A stretch of DNA of 64,000 nucleotides from Saliphagus infecundisoli (GCF_020177375.1 NZ_JAIWHV010000008.1:1-64000); one strand, 5' to 3'; positions 1 through 10,400 are shown, numbered from the stretch's first letter. Program-made: numbers and translations. The notes: generated by a model not told the origin, from the sequence alone.

Positions 1-53
1 TGCTCCTTGAAGGCGAGAAGCGCGTCCGCGAGGAGACCCCAGACGGCCAGTAG
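1..53 (+). CDS. C-terminal end of an unknown protein (5' truncated by window edge)
   Basis: Reading from base 3 gives the tail LLEGEKRVREETPDGQ and then a TAG stop at 51-53. The acidic, charged end fits a haloarchaeal protein. Sixteen residues are too few to name a family, and the frame choice rests only on composition. Confidence 0.25.
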   Translation, partial: LLEGEKRVREETPDGQ

Positions 54-69
54 TCGGCGGTTGTTCGGC

Positions 70-120
70 AGTGCCTACCGCTCGACCCCCGCCTGAAGGC
101 GGAGGCATGCGCTTTATTTT
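70..120 (-). mobile_element. Left-end remnant of an IS200/IS605 (IS1341-type) element
   Basis: A compact palindrome at 89-102 (CCGCCT/AGGCGG around GA) is followed by GCATGCGCTTTATTTTG. The same arrangement, TGCCTACCGCT then hairpin then GCGCTT-A/T-rich, recurs at 55701-55745, and a similar one at 29665-29705. This matches the left end of a minus-strand element of the same family. No matching right end or transposase is visible inside the window, so it may be a solo end or the edge of an element mostly outside. Confidence 0.45.
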
Positions 121-341
121 GTGTCATATCGTACGTGATCGTTCGGTCGGTGGCGATAGTAGTCAGCGAAACAAATCACACACCGAGCACAGTCATGCGA
201 TCAGGTGTGTATTGACGTTCACTGACTGCTATCGCTCGCCCGGGCCGAGTGAGACGCGATCCTCCGTACGTACCCAGTCAATCGCCCCACTCGCTCGGAA
301 AGCACCTCGGAAACGGTTCTCCGACATCCCGTTGACGGGTG
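121..341. other. Intergenic spacer between IS end and thiC, no gene seen
   Basis: This 220-base stretch is less GC-rich than its neighbours. I could not find a convincing ORF, tRNA or terminator in it. The predicted frames through it have compositions unlike haloarchaeal proteins. Confidence 0.4.
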
Positions 342-1781
342 TCAGTCGTCAGCAGATAACTCTTCAGGTCGGGGATACTCGCGATCGAGATCGCCCCCCG
401 TTTCGTGGGTGCCCACGGGCGGGAGGTTGACCTCCGCAGCCGACGACTCCGCGAGATCGGTCTCCCCGTTCAGTTCCTCGAGTTCCCCCTCCTCTCGCTC
501 CGCGCGGGCGTCCTGGTCGATCCGCATCGAACAGAACTCGACGCCACACATCGAGCAGAAGCGCGCCTCCCTGTAGTTATCCCCGGGGAGCGTCTGGTCG
601 TGGTAGGAACGGGCGCGTTCGGGATCGAGCGAGAGTTCGAACTGCTCGGACCAGTCGAAGGCGTAGCGGGCCTCCGAGAGGGCGTCGTCCCAGTCGCGGG
701 CGCCCGGCAGGCCGTTTCCGACGTCGCCCGCGTGGGCGGCGATCCGGTAGGCCGCGAGCCCTTCCCGGACGTCCTCGCGATCGGGGAGCCCGAGGTGTTC
801 CTTGGGAGTGACGTAACAGAGCATCGCCGCGCCCTCCCGGGCGGCGATCGCGGCCCCGATCGCGCTCGTAACGTGGTCGTACCCCGGCGCGACGTCGGTC
901 ACGAGCGGCCCGAGGACGTAGAACGGCGCGCCGTCACAGACCTCGCGCTGGCGCTCGACGTTCTCGGCGATCCGGTCCATCGGGACGTGGCCCGGCCCCT
1001 CGACCATGACCTGGACGCCATGCTCTCTGGCGACCTGGGTGAGCGCCCCCAACGTATCGAGTTCGGCGTACTGGGCCTCGTCACAGGCGTCGGCCAGACA
1101 GCCCGGCCGGAGGCTGTCGCCGAGGCTGAACGTGACGTCGTACTCCCGAAAGATACCGCAGATCTCCTCGAATACCTGGAACAGGGGGTTCTGCTCGCCG
1201 TGGGCCTCCATCCAGGCGGCCATGATCGACCCACCTCTCGAGACGATCCCCGTCTTTCGGCCCTCGGTGAGCGCGAGGTGTTCGAGCAGGATCCCCGCGT
1301 GGATCGTCATGTAATCGACGCCCTGTTCGGCCTGTTTCTCGATCACGGAGAGGAGCAGGTCCGTCGTGAGATCCTCCGGATCGCCCGCGCGCTTGACGGC
1401 CTCGTAGAGGGGGACGGTCCCGACGGGTACCGGCGAGTGGGCGACGTTGGCCTCCCGGATCCGGTCGAGATCGCTTCCGGTGCCCAGGTCCATCACCGTA
1501 TCCGCGCCGTGGTGGACCGCGACGTGGAGCTTCTCGAGTTCGCCCTCCAGGTCGCTCGTCTCCTCGCTGTTGCCGATGTTGGCGTTGACCTTCGTCGCGA
1601 AGTCGGCGCCGATGATCATCGGATCCAGGGTCCCGTGATTCCGGTTGGCCGGGATCACCGCCTCGCCCGCGGCGACGCGCTCGCGGACGAACTCGCGGTC
1701 GCGGTTCTCGCGGTCGGCGACGCGTTCGATCTCCGGCGTGGTCTCCCCATCCCGGGCGGCCTCCAGTTGGGTTCGTGCCAT
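342..1781 (-). CDS. thiC: Phosphomethylpyrimidine synthase ThiC
   Basis: ThiC is a radical-SAM enzyme that rearranges aminoimidazole ribotide into HMP phosphate for thiamine synthesis in the cytoplasm. The 479-residue protein carries the typical [14 protein letters not shown] and NANIGNS stretches near the N-terminus. It also has the C-terminal 4Fe-4S motif CSMCGVEFC at about residues 409-417, followed by a roughly 60-residue acidic tail. The open frame extends 45 codons further upstream, but I start at 1781 ([13 protein letters not shown]). A TATA-like TTTATTAT (minus strand, 1805-1812) lies 24-31 bases upstream of that ATG, which implies a leaderless mRNA. I found no TPP riboswitch; control is more likely by a promoter-binding repressor. 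Confidence 0.96.
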   Translation of the reverse strand: MARTQLEAARDGETTPEIERVADRENRDREFVRERVAAGEAVIPANRNHGTLDPMIIGADFATKVNANIGNSEETSDLEGELEKLHVAVHHGADTVMDLGTGSDLDRIREANVAHSPVPVGTVPLYEAVKRAGDPEDLTTDLLLSVIEKQAEQGVDYMTIHAGILLEHLALTEGRKTGIVSRGGSIMAAWMEAHGEQNPLFQVFEEICGIFREYDVTFSLGDSLRPGCLADACDEAQYAELDTLGALTQVAREHGVQVMVEGPGHVPMDRIAENVERQREVCDGAPFYVLGPLVTDVAPGYDHVTSAIGAAIAAREGAAMLCYVTPKEHLGLPDREDVREGLAAYRIAAHAGDVGNGLPGARDWDDALSEARYAFDWSEQFELSLDPERARSYHDQTLPGDNYREARFCSMCGVEFCSMRIDQDARAEREEGELEELNGETDLAESSAAEVNLPPVGTHETGGDLDREYPRPEELSADD

Positions 1782-1802
1782 CGATAACTCGATTGTATTA
1801 CT

Positions 1803-1814
1803 GGATAATAAACC
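1803..1814 (-). promoter_or_regulatory. Probable thiC TATA box
   Basis: On the minus strand GTTTATTATCC lies about 25-31 bases before the ATG at 1781. This is the usual spacing of TATA to start in leaderless haloarchaeal transcripts. The spacer to the divergent gene at 1879 is only 97 bases, so both promoters share it. Confidence 0.55.
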
Positions 1815-1878
1815 CGGTCCTCGGTCGGCGGCTTCACCCCCAGTTAAGGGGGCTCGTGCCCTCGGTCCGGCCACGAGC

Positions 1879-2571
1879 ATGGCCGACCTCCCCGAGGACT
1901 TCGACTGTACGATCACGAACTGGGACTACATCTACGGGCTCTGTCGGGACGTCAGCGACGAGGTCCGCCGCGACGAGTTCGAGCCGGACGTCATCGTCGC
2001 GCTCGCCCGCGGGGGCTGGTTCGCCGGGCGCTGTCTCTGTGACTTCCTCGGTCTCGACGATCTGACGAGCCTGAAGATGGAACACTACGTCGGCACCGCC
2101 GAGAAAAGCGGCGAGCCGACGATTCGGTACCCGATGCCCGAGGGCAGCGTCGAGGACAAGGACGTCCTGATCATCGACGACATCGCCGACACCGGCGGCT
2201 CGATCCGGCGGGCCGAGGAGTACGTCACCGACCGGAACGCCGGCGACGTGCGGACGGCAACGCTCCAGCTCCTGGGAACCAGCGAGTTCGAACCCGACTA
2301 CGTCGGCGAGCGGTTAGAGGAGTGGACCTGGGTCGTCTACCCCTGGAACTTCCTCGAGGACATGGTCGATCTGGTCTCGACGGCGATCGAACGCGCCGAC
2401 GGCGAGGAGTTCTCCGACGAGGAGATCCGGGGCCTCCTCGCGGAGTTCCACGACATCGACCGGATCGGCATGGAGATCGCCCAGCCCAACCGGCTCTCGG
2501 AGATCCTGACCGAGATGGAACGCCGCGGCGAGATCGAGATGGCCGCGCCCGGCGAGTGGCGCCTCGCGTAG
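1879..2571 (+). CDS. Purine-type phosphoribosyltransferase (PRTase fold)
   Basis: This 230-residue type I phosphoribosyltransferase carries the PRPP-binding signature [14 protein letters not shown] at about residues 95-108. Its [11 protein letters not shown] segment (about 41-51) is typical of guanine/xanthine salvage enzymes such as archaeal Gpt. About 70 residues follow the catalytic core and end in a helical, possibly winged-helix region ([27 protein letters not shown]). That could be regulatory. The start is MADLPEDF, since the upstream in-frame sequence is non-protein-like and overlaps the thiC promoter. It is divergent from thiC. The substrate is not certain from sequence alone. Confidence 0.85.
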   Translation: MADLPEDFDCTITNWDYIYGLCRDVSDEVRRDEFEPDVIVALARGGWFAGRCLCDFLGLDDLTSLKMEHYVGTAEKSGEPTIRYPMPEGSVEDKDVLIIDDIADTGGSIRRAEEYVTDRNAGDVRTATLQLLGTSEFEPDYVGERLEEWTWVVYPWNFLEDMVDLVSTAIERADGEEFSDEEIRGLLAEFHDIDRIGMEIAQPNRLSEILTEMERRGEIEMAAPGEWRLA

Positions 2572-2581
2572 CCGGTCTCGC

Positions 2582-4021
2582 TCAGTCGGTCGGATCGGCC
2601 GGGGTGGTCGAGTCGGTCGAATCGCGCTCTCCTCCGCTCTCGACGAGCGACTCCTTCCACGTGCCCCGCCGGAACCAGGCGATCGCGGCGATCGCACCGA
2701 CGATATCGCCGACGACGACCCCGAGCCAGATCCCCGTCGTCCCCCACCCCGCCACGAAGACGAGGTAGTAGGTGACGGGGACGCGGGCGATCCAGAGGGT
2801 GACCACGGAGAAGGCGAGGGCGGTTTTCGTGTTACCCGCGCCCCGGAAGGCCCCGAGGATCACCTGGAGGACGCCCATGAAGACGAACATGGTGGCGGCG
2901 AACCGGAGGTAGGTCGCGCCGTAGTCGATCGTCGCCGCCGCTCCCGGCGTGTCGGCCATCATGAAGACGCCGACGATCGGTTCGGGGACCGCGATGGCGA
3001 CGAGCGCGACCGCGAGCATCACCGCCGCGACCACCCCGCCTGCGACCCAGGTCGCCCGCGCGGCGCGCTCGGGTTCGCCCGCGCCCAAGTTCTTTCCGAC
3101 GATCGTATCGGTCGCCTGTCCCATCCCCATCGCGGGGAGAAAGGCGAGCGAGATCAGCCGATTGCCAAGCCCGTAGGCGGCGACGACTGCCGGCGGGAAC
3201 GTCGCGACCATCGCCGTCAGCGAGATCATCGCGAGCGAACTCATCGACTGTTCCAGAGCAGTGGGCACGCCCAGCCGGGTGATCTCGCCGACGTACTCGA
3301 GACGGGGCCACAGGTGTTCGGCCTTGATCGCCGGCCCGACGTCGGTCGCAAAGAGTACATAAAATCCGATCGCGGTCGCGACGCCCCGCGAGGCGACGGT
3401 CGCGACGGCCGCGCCCTGGATCCCCAGGGCCGGGAGCGGTCCAACCCCGAAGATCAAGAGGGGGTCGAGCGCGAGGTTGATCGCGACGCTGACGGCCATC
3501 ACGCGCATCGGAGCGCGGGTGTTGCCGTAGCCCCGCATGAGCGAAACGAAGACGTAGAAACCGAAGAGGAAGGGGAGCCCGAGGAAGAACACGCGCATGT
3601 ACGCCGCCGCCTGGGGAACGATCTCGACTGCGGTCTCGGCGTCCGCGGGCAACAGGGCGAGCATCGGATCGGTCGCGAAGTAGCCGGCGATCCCGAGGAC
3701 GATCGCGACCAGCGAGATAACGGAGAGCGTCTGGCCCGCGATCAGTCCGTCCTCGCCGCTTTCGGCGCCGGTGTGCTGGGCGATCAGGATCGCGCCCGCG
3801 GCGGTGAAGCCGCCGCCGACGGAGATCAACAGGAAGATGAGCGGAAAGGCGAGGCTGATCGCGCCGACCGCCGTCTCCGAGAGCATCCCCAGCCAGAACG
3901 TATCGCCGACGTTGTAAGCGACCTGCAGGAGCTGGATCACGACGAGGGGCCACGCCAGCCGGACCATCGGCTTCAGGAGAGTCCCCTCGGTCAACTCCTC
4001 TGCGTGCTCCCCGGAGGCCAT
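2582..4021 (-). CDS. MATE family efflux transporter
   Basis: This 479-residue polytopic membrane protein has about 12 hydrophobic segments in two MATE repeats (LAWPLVVIQLLQVAYNVGDTFWLG and, in the second half, LGVPTALEQSMSSLAMISLTAM). The YGLGNRLISLAFLPAMGMGQA stretch is typical of this family, which exports drugs or metabolites by Na+ or H+ antiport. The start is MASGEHAEELTEGTLLKPMVRLAWPL, ten codons inside the longest frame, because the first ten residues are atypical. A close paralogue lies at 21007-22575, and both end in a RGTWKE motif. It is convergent with the PRTase gene, with a ten-base gap. Confidence 0.93.
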   Translation of the reverse strand: MASGEHAEELTEGTLLKPMVRLAWPLVVIQLLQVAYNVGDTFWLGMLSETAVGAISLAFPLIFLLISVGGGFTAAGAILIAQHTGAESGEDGLIAGQTLSVISLVAIVLGIAGYFATDPMLALLPADAETAVEIVPQAAAYMRVFFLGLPFLFGFYVFVSLMRGYGNTRAPMRVMAVSVAINLALDPLLIFGVGPLPALGIQGAAVATVASRGVATAIGFYVLFATDVGPAIKAEHLWPRLEYVGEITRLGVPTALEQSMSSLAMISLTAMVATFPPAVVAAYGLGNRLISLAFLPAMGMGQATDTIVGKNLGAGEPERAARATWVAGGVVAAVMLAVALVAIAVPEPIVGVFMMADTPGAAATIDYGATYLRFAATMFVFMGVLQVILGAFRGAGNTKTALAFSVVTLWIARVPVTYYLVFVAGWGTTGIWLGVVVGDIVGAIAAIAWFRRGTWKESLVESGGERDSTDSTTPADPTD

Positions 4022-4105
4022 AGGGTTCAGGAGACGGGGCGGGTATTTCAACGCTCGCAGGAGTTGGTATCACGCCACATACGCCGAAAACGAGGACGGG
4101 GAGAG

Positions 4106-5416
4106 CTACCGCAGCGAGGAGAGACGGCCGACGACGCGGGCGACCGGCGCCGGGAGATCGGCGGCGTCCGGGAGGGCCTCGGAGTGCTCGGCGATCCGCT
4201 CGCGGGCGAACCTTCGGAGGAGGTCGGCGTCGTCGACGTGCAACAGCGAGAGGATCCCCCGCAGGTTGGCGGAGTTCGCCGCCGCGAGGGTCTCGGAGTC
4301 GAGTCGCCGGAGGTCGGCCATCAGCCGGTCGTAGCGGTCGTTTCCGGCCAGATAGAGGAGTTCGGTCATCAGGAGTCGGGCCCGGACCTTCGGGGCGACG
4401 GTGTCGCGCCAGAGCTGGTTGTAGATCGCGGTCTCGGAGGCGGAGGTATCCGGCGTGGCCCGGGAGAGACAGCGATCGATCGTGATTGCGGCGGCCCGGC
4501 CCGAGCGCATGCACTTGTCGATCCCCTCGCCCCAGAGGGGGTCTACCGTCGGAACGGTGTCGCCGATCGCGATGAAGCTATCGGTCGTCATCTTCCCGGG
4601 CGGCTGGATGTGGGCCGAGCCACGGTGTTGTTTGCCCTCGAGACGGTCGGCCTCGGCGAAGCGGGGGTCACGATCGAGCCAGTACTCGAGGTAGTCGTCG
4701 ATGACGAACCCCTCGCGGGACTGCTCGCGATACCGGTCGTTCTGGATGTAACAGAGCCCGACCTTGGCCTCGCTCCCGCCGGTGTGGAAGATCCAGGAGT
4801 AGCCGCCGGGCGCCAGGTCGTGATCCAGCCGGAGCATCATCGCGCCGGTCAGGTCCGCGAAGTCGGGGTGGTCGATCTCGATCCCCTCGAGTTCGTACTC
4901 GATGCCGATCGCCTGGCGGTCCCGCTGTAAGTCGGTGACGTCCAGAGCCTTCGCCAGCGGCGCGCCCGGTCCCGTCGCGTCGACGACCACCTCGGCTCTG
5001 ACCTCCTCGCTGCCGTTGTACGTCACCCCGACGACGTCACCGTCCTCGACGATCGGCCTCGTCGCCCGGGCGTCGAAGCGGTACTCCGCGCCGTCGACCT
5101 CGCTTTCGGCGACCAGCCACTTCTTGTAGTCGGCGAACTCGAGGACGGCGCCGGGCTGGTCGGTCCGGTAGTGGTCGTTGGGCGACTCGATGACGACGCT
5201 GTCGGTGAAGTTCATCACCACCTCGTCGGGGATCCCGAAGGAGGCCATCGTCGAGGGGAACGTTCCCGCGGTCGATTTGTTGCTCGTCTTCGGGAAGACG
5301 TCCTCGGACTCGGTCTCCAACACCACCACGTCGTAGCCCCGGGCCGCGAGGTCGCGGGCACACTGTCCCCCCGCAGGTCCCGCACCGGCGATCACTGCGT
5401 CATATGTCTCGGTCAT
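4106..5416 (-). CDS. Geranylgeranyl-reductase-family FAD oxidoreductase
   Basis: The 436-residue flavoprotein starts with a Rossmann FAD-binding motif (DAVIAGAGPAGGQCARDLA, residues about 6-24). It continues with the family hallmark VVVDATGPGAPLAK and a later GDTVPTVDPLWGEGI segment, matching the PHBH-like/geranylgeranyl reductase superfamily. In archaea this family saturates geranylgeranyl chains of ether lipids, but it also includes other dehydrogenases, so the substrate is open. It is divergent from mtnP at 5538. On the minus strand a GAGTTTAATCC stretch lies close before the ATG and AATTTACG further upstream. Confidence 0.82.
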   Translation of the reverse strand: MTETYDAVIAGAGPAGGQCARDLAARGYDVVVLETESEDVFPKTSNKSTAGTFPSTMASFGIPDEVVMNFTDSVVIESPNDHYRTDQPGAVLEFADYKKWLVAESEVDGAEYRFDARATRPIVEDGDVVGVTYNGSEEVRAEVVVDATGPGAPLAKALDVTDLQRDRQAIGIEYELEGIEIDHPDFADLTGAMMLRLDHDLAPGGYSWIFHTGGSEAKVGLCYIQNDRYREQSREGFVIDDYLEYWLDRDPRFAEADRLEGKQHRGSAHIQPPGKMTTDSFIAIGDTVPTVDPLWGEGIDKCMRSGRAAAITIDRCLSRATPDTSASETAIYNQLWRDTVAPKVRARLLMTELLYLAGNDRYDRLMADLRRLDSETLAAANSANLRGILSLLHVDDADLLRRFARERIAEHSEALPDAADLPAPVARVVGRLSSLR

Positions 5417-5537
5417 GGATTAAACTCGGCTCACGCGTCCGTCGATGTCCGCCCGTTTGCGATCCCCCACGTAAATTGTTCCGGTTGCGAGGACAGTGAC
5501 CCGTAGCGTTTACTTCCCGGACTCGGTAGGATGGGCC

Positions 5538-6392
5538 ATGACCATCGGCGTGATCGGCGGCAGCGGCGTCTACGAGGCGCTCCCACTCGAGAACACCCGG
5601 ACGGAGTCGGTCTCGACGCCCTACGGCGAGCCGAGCGACGAGGCGACGATCGGCGACCTGGCGGGCCGGGAGGTCGTCTTTCTCCCGAGACACGGCGAGG
5701 CCCACCGCCACACCCCTACCGAGGTCCCCTACCGCGCGAACGTCTACGCGCTGAAGTCCCTCGGCGTCGATCGCGTGATCTCGACGAACGCCGTCGGCAG
5801 CCTTCGAGAGGACCTCCCGCCCCGAACCCTCGTGATTCCTGACCAAACGTTCGACCGAACCAAACACCGCACACCCACCTTCTTCGGCGACGGGATGGTC
5901 GTCCACATGGGGTTTGCCGAACCCTACTGCCCCGCGCTGGCCTCCCATCTCGCCGAGAGCGCCCGTGAGGCCACCGAAACCGGGATCGAGGAGGGCGGTA
6001 CCTACGTCTGTATCGAGGGCCCCCAGTTCTCGACGCGCGCCGAAAGCGAGTTCTACCGCTCCCAGGGGTGGGACGTCGTCGGCATGACCGCGATCCCCGA
6101 GGCGAAACTCGCCCGCGAGGCCGAAATAAGCTACGCGACCGTCGCCGGGATCACCGACTACGACGTCTGGAAGGAGGACTCCGAGGTCACCCTCGGGGAG
6201 GTCTTGGAGAACGCCGCGGAAAACCGCGAGGCGATGAACGCGACCATCGAGCGCGCGATCCGGACGATGCCCGCCGACTTCGAGAGCGACGCTTGGACGG
6301 CCCTCGAGGGAACGATCAACACCCCGACCGAGGCGATTCCCGACGAAACGAAGGATCGGGTCGAGTTGCTCGCCGGAGAGTACCTCGACTAA
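5538..6392 (+). CDS. mtnP: S-methyl-5'-thioadenosine phosphorylase
   Basis: MTA phosphorylase splits methylthioadenosine into adenine and methylthioribose-1-phosphate. The 284-residue protein shows IGVIGGSGVYE at the N-terminus, the phosphate-binding RHGEAHRHTP region, STNAVGS, CIEGPQFSTRAES and GMTAIPEAKLARE, all typical of the MTAP branch of the PNP family. It starts at ATG 5538, with GTTTACTT (5512-5519) about 20-27 bases upstream. Its last codon overlaps the stop of scpA by four bases, convergently. Confidence 0.93.
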   Translation: MTIGVIGGSGVYEALPLENTRTESVSTPYGEPSDEATIGDLAGREVVFLPRHGEAHRHTPTEVPYRANVYALKSLGVDRVISTNAVGSLREDLPPRTLVIPDQTFDRTKHRTPTFFGDGMVVHMGFAEPYCPALASHLAESAREATETGIEEGGTYVCIEGPQFSTRAESEFYRSQGWDVVGMTAIPEAKLAREAEISYATVAGITDYDVWKEDSEVTLGEVLENAAENREAMNATIERAIRTMPADFESDAWTALEGTINTPTEAIPDETKDRVELLAGEYLD

Positions 6393-7492
6393 CCGGCGAT
6401 CGCTTCCTCGGGGTCGGCCTCGGTCGGCGCCTGCTGGACCCAGAGGTCGCCGAACAGTTCGTCCTGGTCCAGGTGGAGCCGTCCCCGGTGGGCCAAGAAG
6501 AGCACGGCGAGGTAGCTCATCACCCGCGAGCCGCCGACCTCAGCGATCTCGGCGAACAGGACCTCCGAGCGCCCGCGCTCGTACTGGGTTTCGAGGGCTC
6601 CCTCGACGTCCTCGATCACATCCTCGATGTCCTCGCCGTGGGCGGTGTGGGTGACGTCGTCGGCCGTGGGCTCCTCGTCCACCCGGAGGTCGTCGCCGGA
6701 GTGGTAACTCAGCTCCTGAGTCCCGCGGCTGTACCCCTGCGGGGAGTCGCTGGTGTCGTAGGTCCGGGACTCCTTCCACCACGACCCCCGCTCTGCGTCC
6801 CGGAGCTCCCGGACGAGTTCGTCGAGCGTCTCGGGGCTTCCCCGGGCCTGTTTTCGCTCGAGCCGGCGATCCATCTCGGCCTCGAGGCGCTCGACCGGAT
6901 CGAAGCCTCCGGCGTCGGCGGGCTCGCCACCTTCCATCCCGCCCATCGGAGCCTCCCACGGCGGGAGCTCCTCCTCGTCGGGTTCGTCGGGGTCGAACAA
7001 TACGTCACTTTTCATCCGCAGAAGGACGCTCGCATAAAAAAGCGCCCGCCCCGACGTCCGGAGATCGGCCTCGTCGAGCGCCGAGAGAAAGCGATCCGTG
7101 ACCCGGACGATGTCGATGTCCCAGGGGTCGATCTCCCCCTCCTTCGCGAGCGAGACCAGGAGCTCGACGGGTTCGACGTCTTCCCCGTCGGCGTCCTTGC
7201 CCTCAGTTTCGGACTCCTCGGAGCCCGCGTCGAACTCGAGGGCCGTCCCCTCTCCCGGCGGCTCGCGCTCCTCGTGGCCGGCGATCGAGAGCGGGATCTC
7301 CTCCGAGTCGTCGGCGTCCTCGCCCGTCGTGTCGTCGGGCCGACCCGAGCCGTCCGCTCTCAGCCACTTCCTTTCTCGCGGCTCACTCCGTTCCCCACTC
7401 GACTTACTGGAGTCGCTGCGCGACTCCCTCTCTCGCGGCTCGGTACCCTCGCCGCTCGGCCTATTGGAGCCACTACGTGGCTCCCTAGTCAT
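6389..7492 (-). CDS. scpA: Segregation and condensation protein ScpA (kleisin partner of SMC)
   Basis: The 367-residue protein has a kleisin N-terminal domain from about residue 103 (VEPVELLVSLAKEGEIDPWDIDIVRVTDRFL). A long acidic linker follows, then a C-terminal winged helix (VLFAEIAEVGGSRVMSYLAVLFLAHRGRL). It bridges the SMC heads in chromosome organisation. Its ATG lies inside the last codons of smc, an eight-base overlap, so the two are translationally coupled. The first roughly 40 residues are unusual. They come from a 57-base tandem repeat containing two hairpins and look like an inserted, non-conserved extension. The functional start could therefore be further in. Confidence 0.9.
   Translation of the reverse strand: MTREPRSGSNRPSGEGTEPRERESRSDSSKSSGERSEPRERKWLRADGSGRPDDTTGEDADDSEEIPLSIAGHEEREPPGEGTALEFDAGSEESETEGKDADGEDVEPVELLVSLAKEGEIDPWDIDIVRVTDRFLSALDEADLRTSGRALFYASVLLRMKSDVLFDPDEPDEEELPPWEAPMGGMEGGEPADAGGFDPVERLEAEMDRRLERKQARGSPETLDELVRELRDAERGSWWKESRTYDTSDSPQGYSRGTQELSYHSGDDLRVDEEPTADDVTHTAHGEDIEDVIEDVEGALETQYERGRSEVLFAEIAEVGGSRVMSYLAVLFLAHRGRLHLDQDELFGDLWVQQAPTEADPEEAIAG
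7377..7490 (-). repeat. Two tandem 57-base repeats, each with a perfect hairpin, inside the scpA 5' coding end
   Basis: Two copies with period 57 (7377-7433 and 7434-7490) both begin CGCGGCT and both contain an eight-base stem with a three-base loop: GGAGTCGC-TGC-GCGACTCC at 7409-7427 and GGAGCCAC-TAC-GTGGCTCC at 7466-7484. The stems differ in sequence but keep complementarity, which is compensatory change. The period is 19 codons, so the frame is preserved. The second hairpin lies within nine bases of the scpA start codon and over the smc stop. Confidence 0.85.
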
Positions 7493-10400
7493 CGGCCGGA
7501 ACCTCCATCTCCCCGCTCAGATCGATCCCGGTCACCGCACTCACGTTGTTCTCCTGCATCGTGACGCCGATGGCGCGCTCCGAGCGATCCAACATCGCGG
7601 AGCGATGGGAGACGACGACGAACTGGGCCTCCTCGGCCAGGTCGTCGACCATCTCGCCGACCCGGTCGGCGTTGACCGCGTCGAGGAAGGCGTCGATCTC
7701 GTCGAGAGCGTAGAACGGAGCGGGGTTGTGTCGCTGGATCGCGAAGATAAAGGCGAGGGCGGTCAGCGATTTCTCGCCGCCGCTCATCGCGTCCAGGCGC
7801 TGGATCGGCTTGTCGCCGGGCTGGGCCTTCATCGTCAGTCCGCCCTCGAAGGGATCGGCCTCGTCTTCCAACTGGAGACTGCCGGTCCCCTCCGAGAGCG
7901 TCTCGAAGATCTCCGTGAAGTAGCCCGCGATCGCCTCGTAGCTCTCCATGAACGTCTCCTTCTTCCGGGCCTCGTAGCGGTCGATCCGATCGCGGATCGC
8001 GTCGGCCTCGGAGACCAGCGTCGCCCGACCCTCCTCTAAGCTCTCCAGATCCTCGCTGACCTCGTCGTACTCCTCGATCGCGAGCATGTTGACGGGTTCG
8101 AGGGCCTCCATGTCGCCTTCGAGCAACTCGAGCATCTCGACGACCGTCTCGTGATCGGGAACCTCCTCGGCGTCGTACTCACCGACTTCGACCTCCAGAT
8201 CCTCGATCTCGCCCTCCAGGCTCCGGACCCGGCCGCGGTAGCTCTCGAGTTTGCCCTCGAGTTCGGTGACCCGGTCCTGCTGGTCGTCCCTGGCCTCCTT
8301 GGCCCCGGCGAGTTCCTCCTTGAGCTCCGTGCGTTCCCCTTTGAGCTCGGTCAGCTCCTCCTCGAGGTCGGCGACGGCCTCCCGCTTTTGGTCCAAGAGC
8401 TCGCGTTGCTCCTCGATCCCGTCCTCGAACTCCTCGATTTGCTCCTCTAGCTCCGCCTTCCGGTTCTGGGCGGTCTCGATCTCGTCGTGGAGCTCCTCGA
8501 CTGCTTCCTCGGCGTACTCCTGTTCTAAGCGCAACTCGTTCAGTTCGCCATCGAGTTCATCGATCCGCCCCTCGCGGTCGTCGATCTCGCCCTCGATGTC
8601 CTCGATCTCGGCGGTGAGCTCGGGAATCTTCGAGTCCGCGAGTTCTTCCTCCAGGTCGGCAATTTCGTCCTCCAACGCCTCGATCTCCCCGGTCTTTTCG
8701 TCGATCTCCCCCGAGATCTCGGTCATCCGCTCGTCGACCTCCTCGCGTTCGTCCTCCAGCTTTTCGAGTTCGTCCTCCAACTCCTCGATCTCCTCTTCGA
8801 GCTCCTCGCGTTCCTCGGCGACGCGCTCGAGTTCGCTCTCGATCGACCGGACCTCGTCGGCGGCGTCGCTCCGGCGTTCTCTGGCGTCGTCGAGGCGTTC
8901 CTCGACGTCCCGGAGATCGTCGCGTACCTCCTTGCGTTCCTCCTGGAGTTCGGTGATCCGGGCGGCGACGCGCTCTAACTGCCCCTCGCCGCCGCCGGTA
9001 AAGGAGTACCGAGAGCCCTTCCGGGAGCCGCCGGTCATCGCGCCGCTTTTCTCGACGAGATCGCCGTCGGTGGTGACCATCCGGTAGTCGCCCATGTACG
9101 ACCGGGCGGTCTCGATGTCGGAGACGACGAGGGTGTCCCCGAGGACATAGGAGAAGATCCCCGCGTACTGGGGGTCGAACTCGACCAAGTTGTACGCGAA
9201 GTCCACGACCCCTGGGTCCGAGGGCGCCTGCGGGAGCCCTCGCTCGTGCATCTCGGTCATCGGGAGGAAGGTTGCCCGGCCCGCGTTCCGGGATTTGAGG
9301 TAGTCGATCCCGTGCTGGCCGACGCCGTCGTCGTCGACGACGACGTTCGCGAGCCGACCCCCTGCTGCGGTCTCACAGGCGACCGCGTACTCGCCGGGGA
9401 CGGTCCCCAACTGGGCGACCGCGCCGTGGACGCCCTCCATCCCGGCGTTGAGGATCGTCGTCACCGCGCGGCCAAAGGAGGAGTCGCCGCTTTCCTCGGC
9501 GTTCGCCTCGAGCTCGGCGTACTCCTGTTGGGCGGCCTGGATCTCGTCGTCGAGTTCGTCGACGTCGCTCTGGAGCCGGCGTTTTTCGGCGGTGAGGTCG
9601 GAGACGACCTCTGCGATGTTCTCCCGGTTCGTCTCGGCCTTCGAGAGCTCCCGCTCCAGGTCCTCGCGGCGCTCCTCGAGTTCGGGAAGCCGCGCCTCGG
9701 CCTCCTCGATCGCCTCCTCGGCCTCGGTCACGGCGTTCGATCGCCGCCGGGCCTCGTCCAAGAGGCGGTCCTGCTCGCGCTGGAGTTCGTTTCGCTCGGT
9801 CTTTGCCTCCTCGAGGACTTCCTTCCGGTCGGCCAGATCGTCCTTCAACTCGTCGAAGGCGGTGTCGACCGCCTCGATCTCGGCTTCGAGTTCCTCCAAC
9901 CGCTCCTCGCGCTCTTGAATCTCCGAACGGATCGAGGCCTTCTGGAGCTTTATCTCGCGAGTCTCTCCCTCCAGCTCCTCGAGACGCTCCTGTTTCCGGT
10001 CGATCTGGACGAACGCCTCCCGCCGGTCTCCCTCGGCGTCCTCGATCTTCTCTTCGTGGGATTCGATCCGGTCTTCGAGTCGGGAGAGATCGCCTTTGAC
10101 CTCCTCGATCTCGCCTTTGATCCGGAGCTGTTCGTCCTCTCCCTTGCGCTCGATCTCGGCGTTCAAGTCCTCCAAGTCCTCCTGGAGGCGGACCACTGCT
10201 CCCTGGCGCTCGTCGAGTTCCCGCCGGCGTTCCTCGAGTTTTTCCTCGAGTCCGGAGACGCGGCTCCGGGCCTGCTCTAGGTCCTCGCGTTTGTCCTCGA
10301 GTTCGCTCGCCTTCCGGTAGCCCTCGTAGGTCTCCCGTTCCCGGCGGAGCCGGCGGTATCGGAGGGCGGTCCGGCGTTCGTCCTCGAGTTGCTCGAGCCG

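Noticed and set aside
405-1787. 460-residue open frame on the plus strand across thiC
   Set aside because: It is antisense to thiC, rich in Arg/Val with no domain. High GC makes stop codons rare in antisense frames.
1782-1878. TPP riboswitch before thiC
   Set aside because: The spacer is too short and a TATA box lies at leaderless distance; no conserved riboswitch core was seen.
3314-4930. 538-residue plus-strand frame over the MATE and GGR genes
   Set aside because: It spans two real minus-strand genes and their spacer, with repetitive Arg/Glu/Gly composition and no recognisable fold.
8251-9087. Ser-rich 278-residue frame inside smc
   Set aside because: Poly-Ser is the antisense reading of Glu/Leu/Arg coiled-coil codons of smc.
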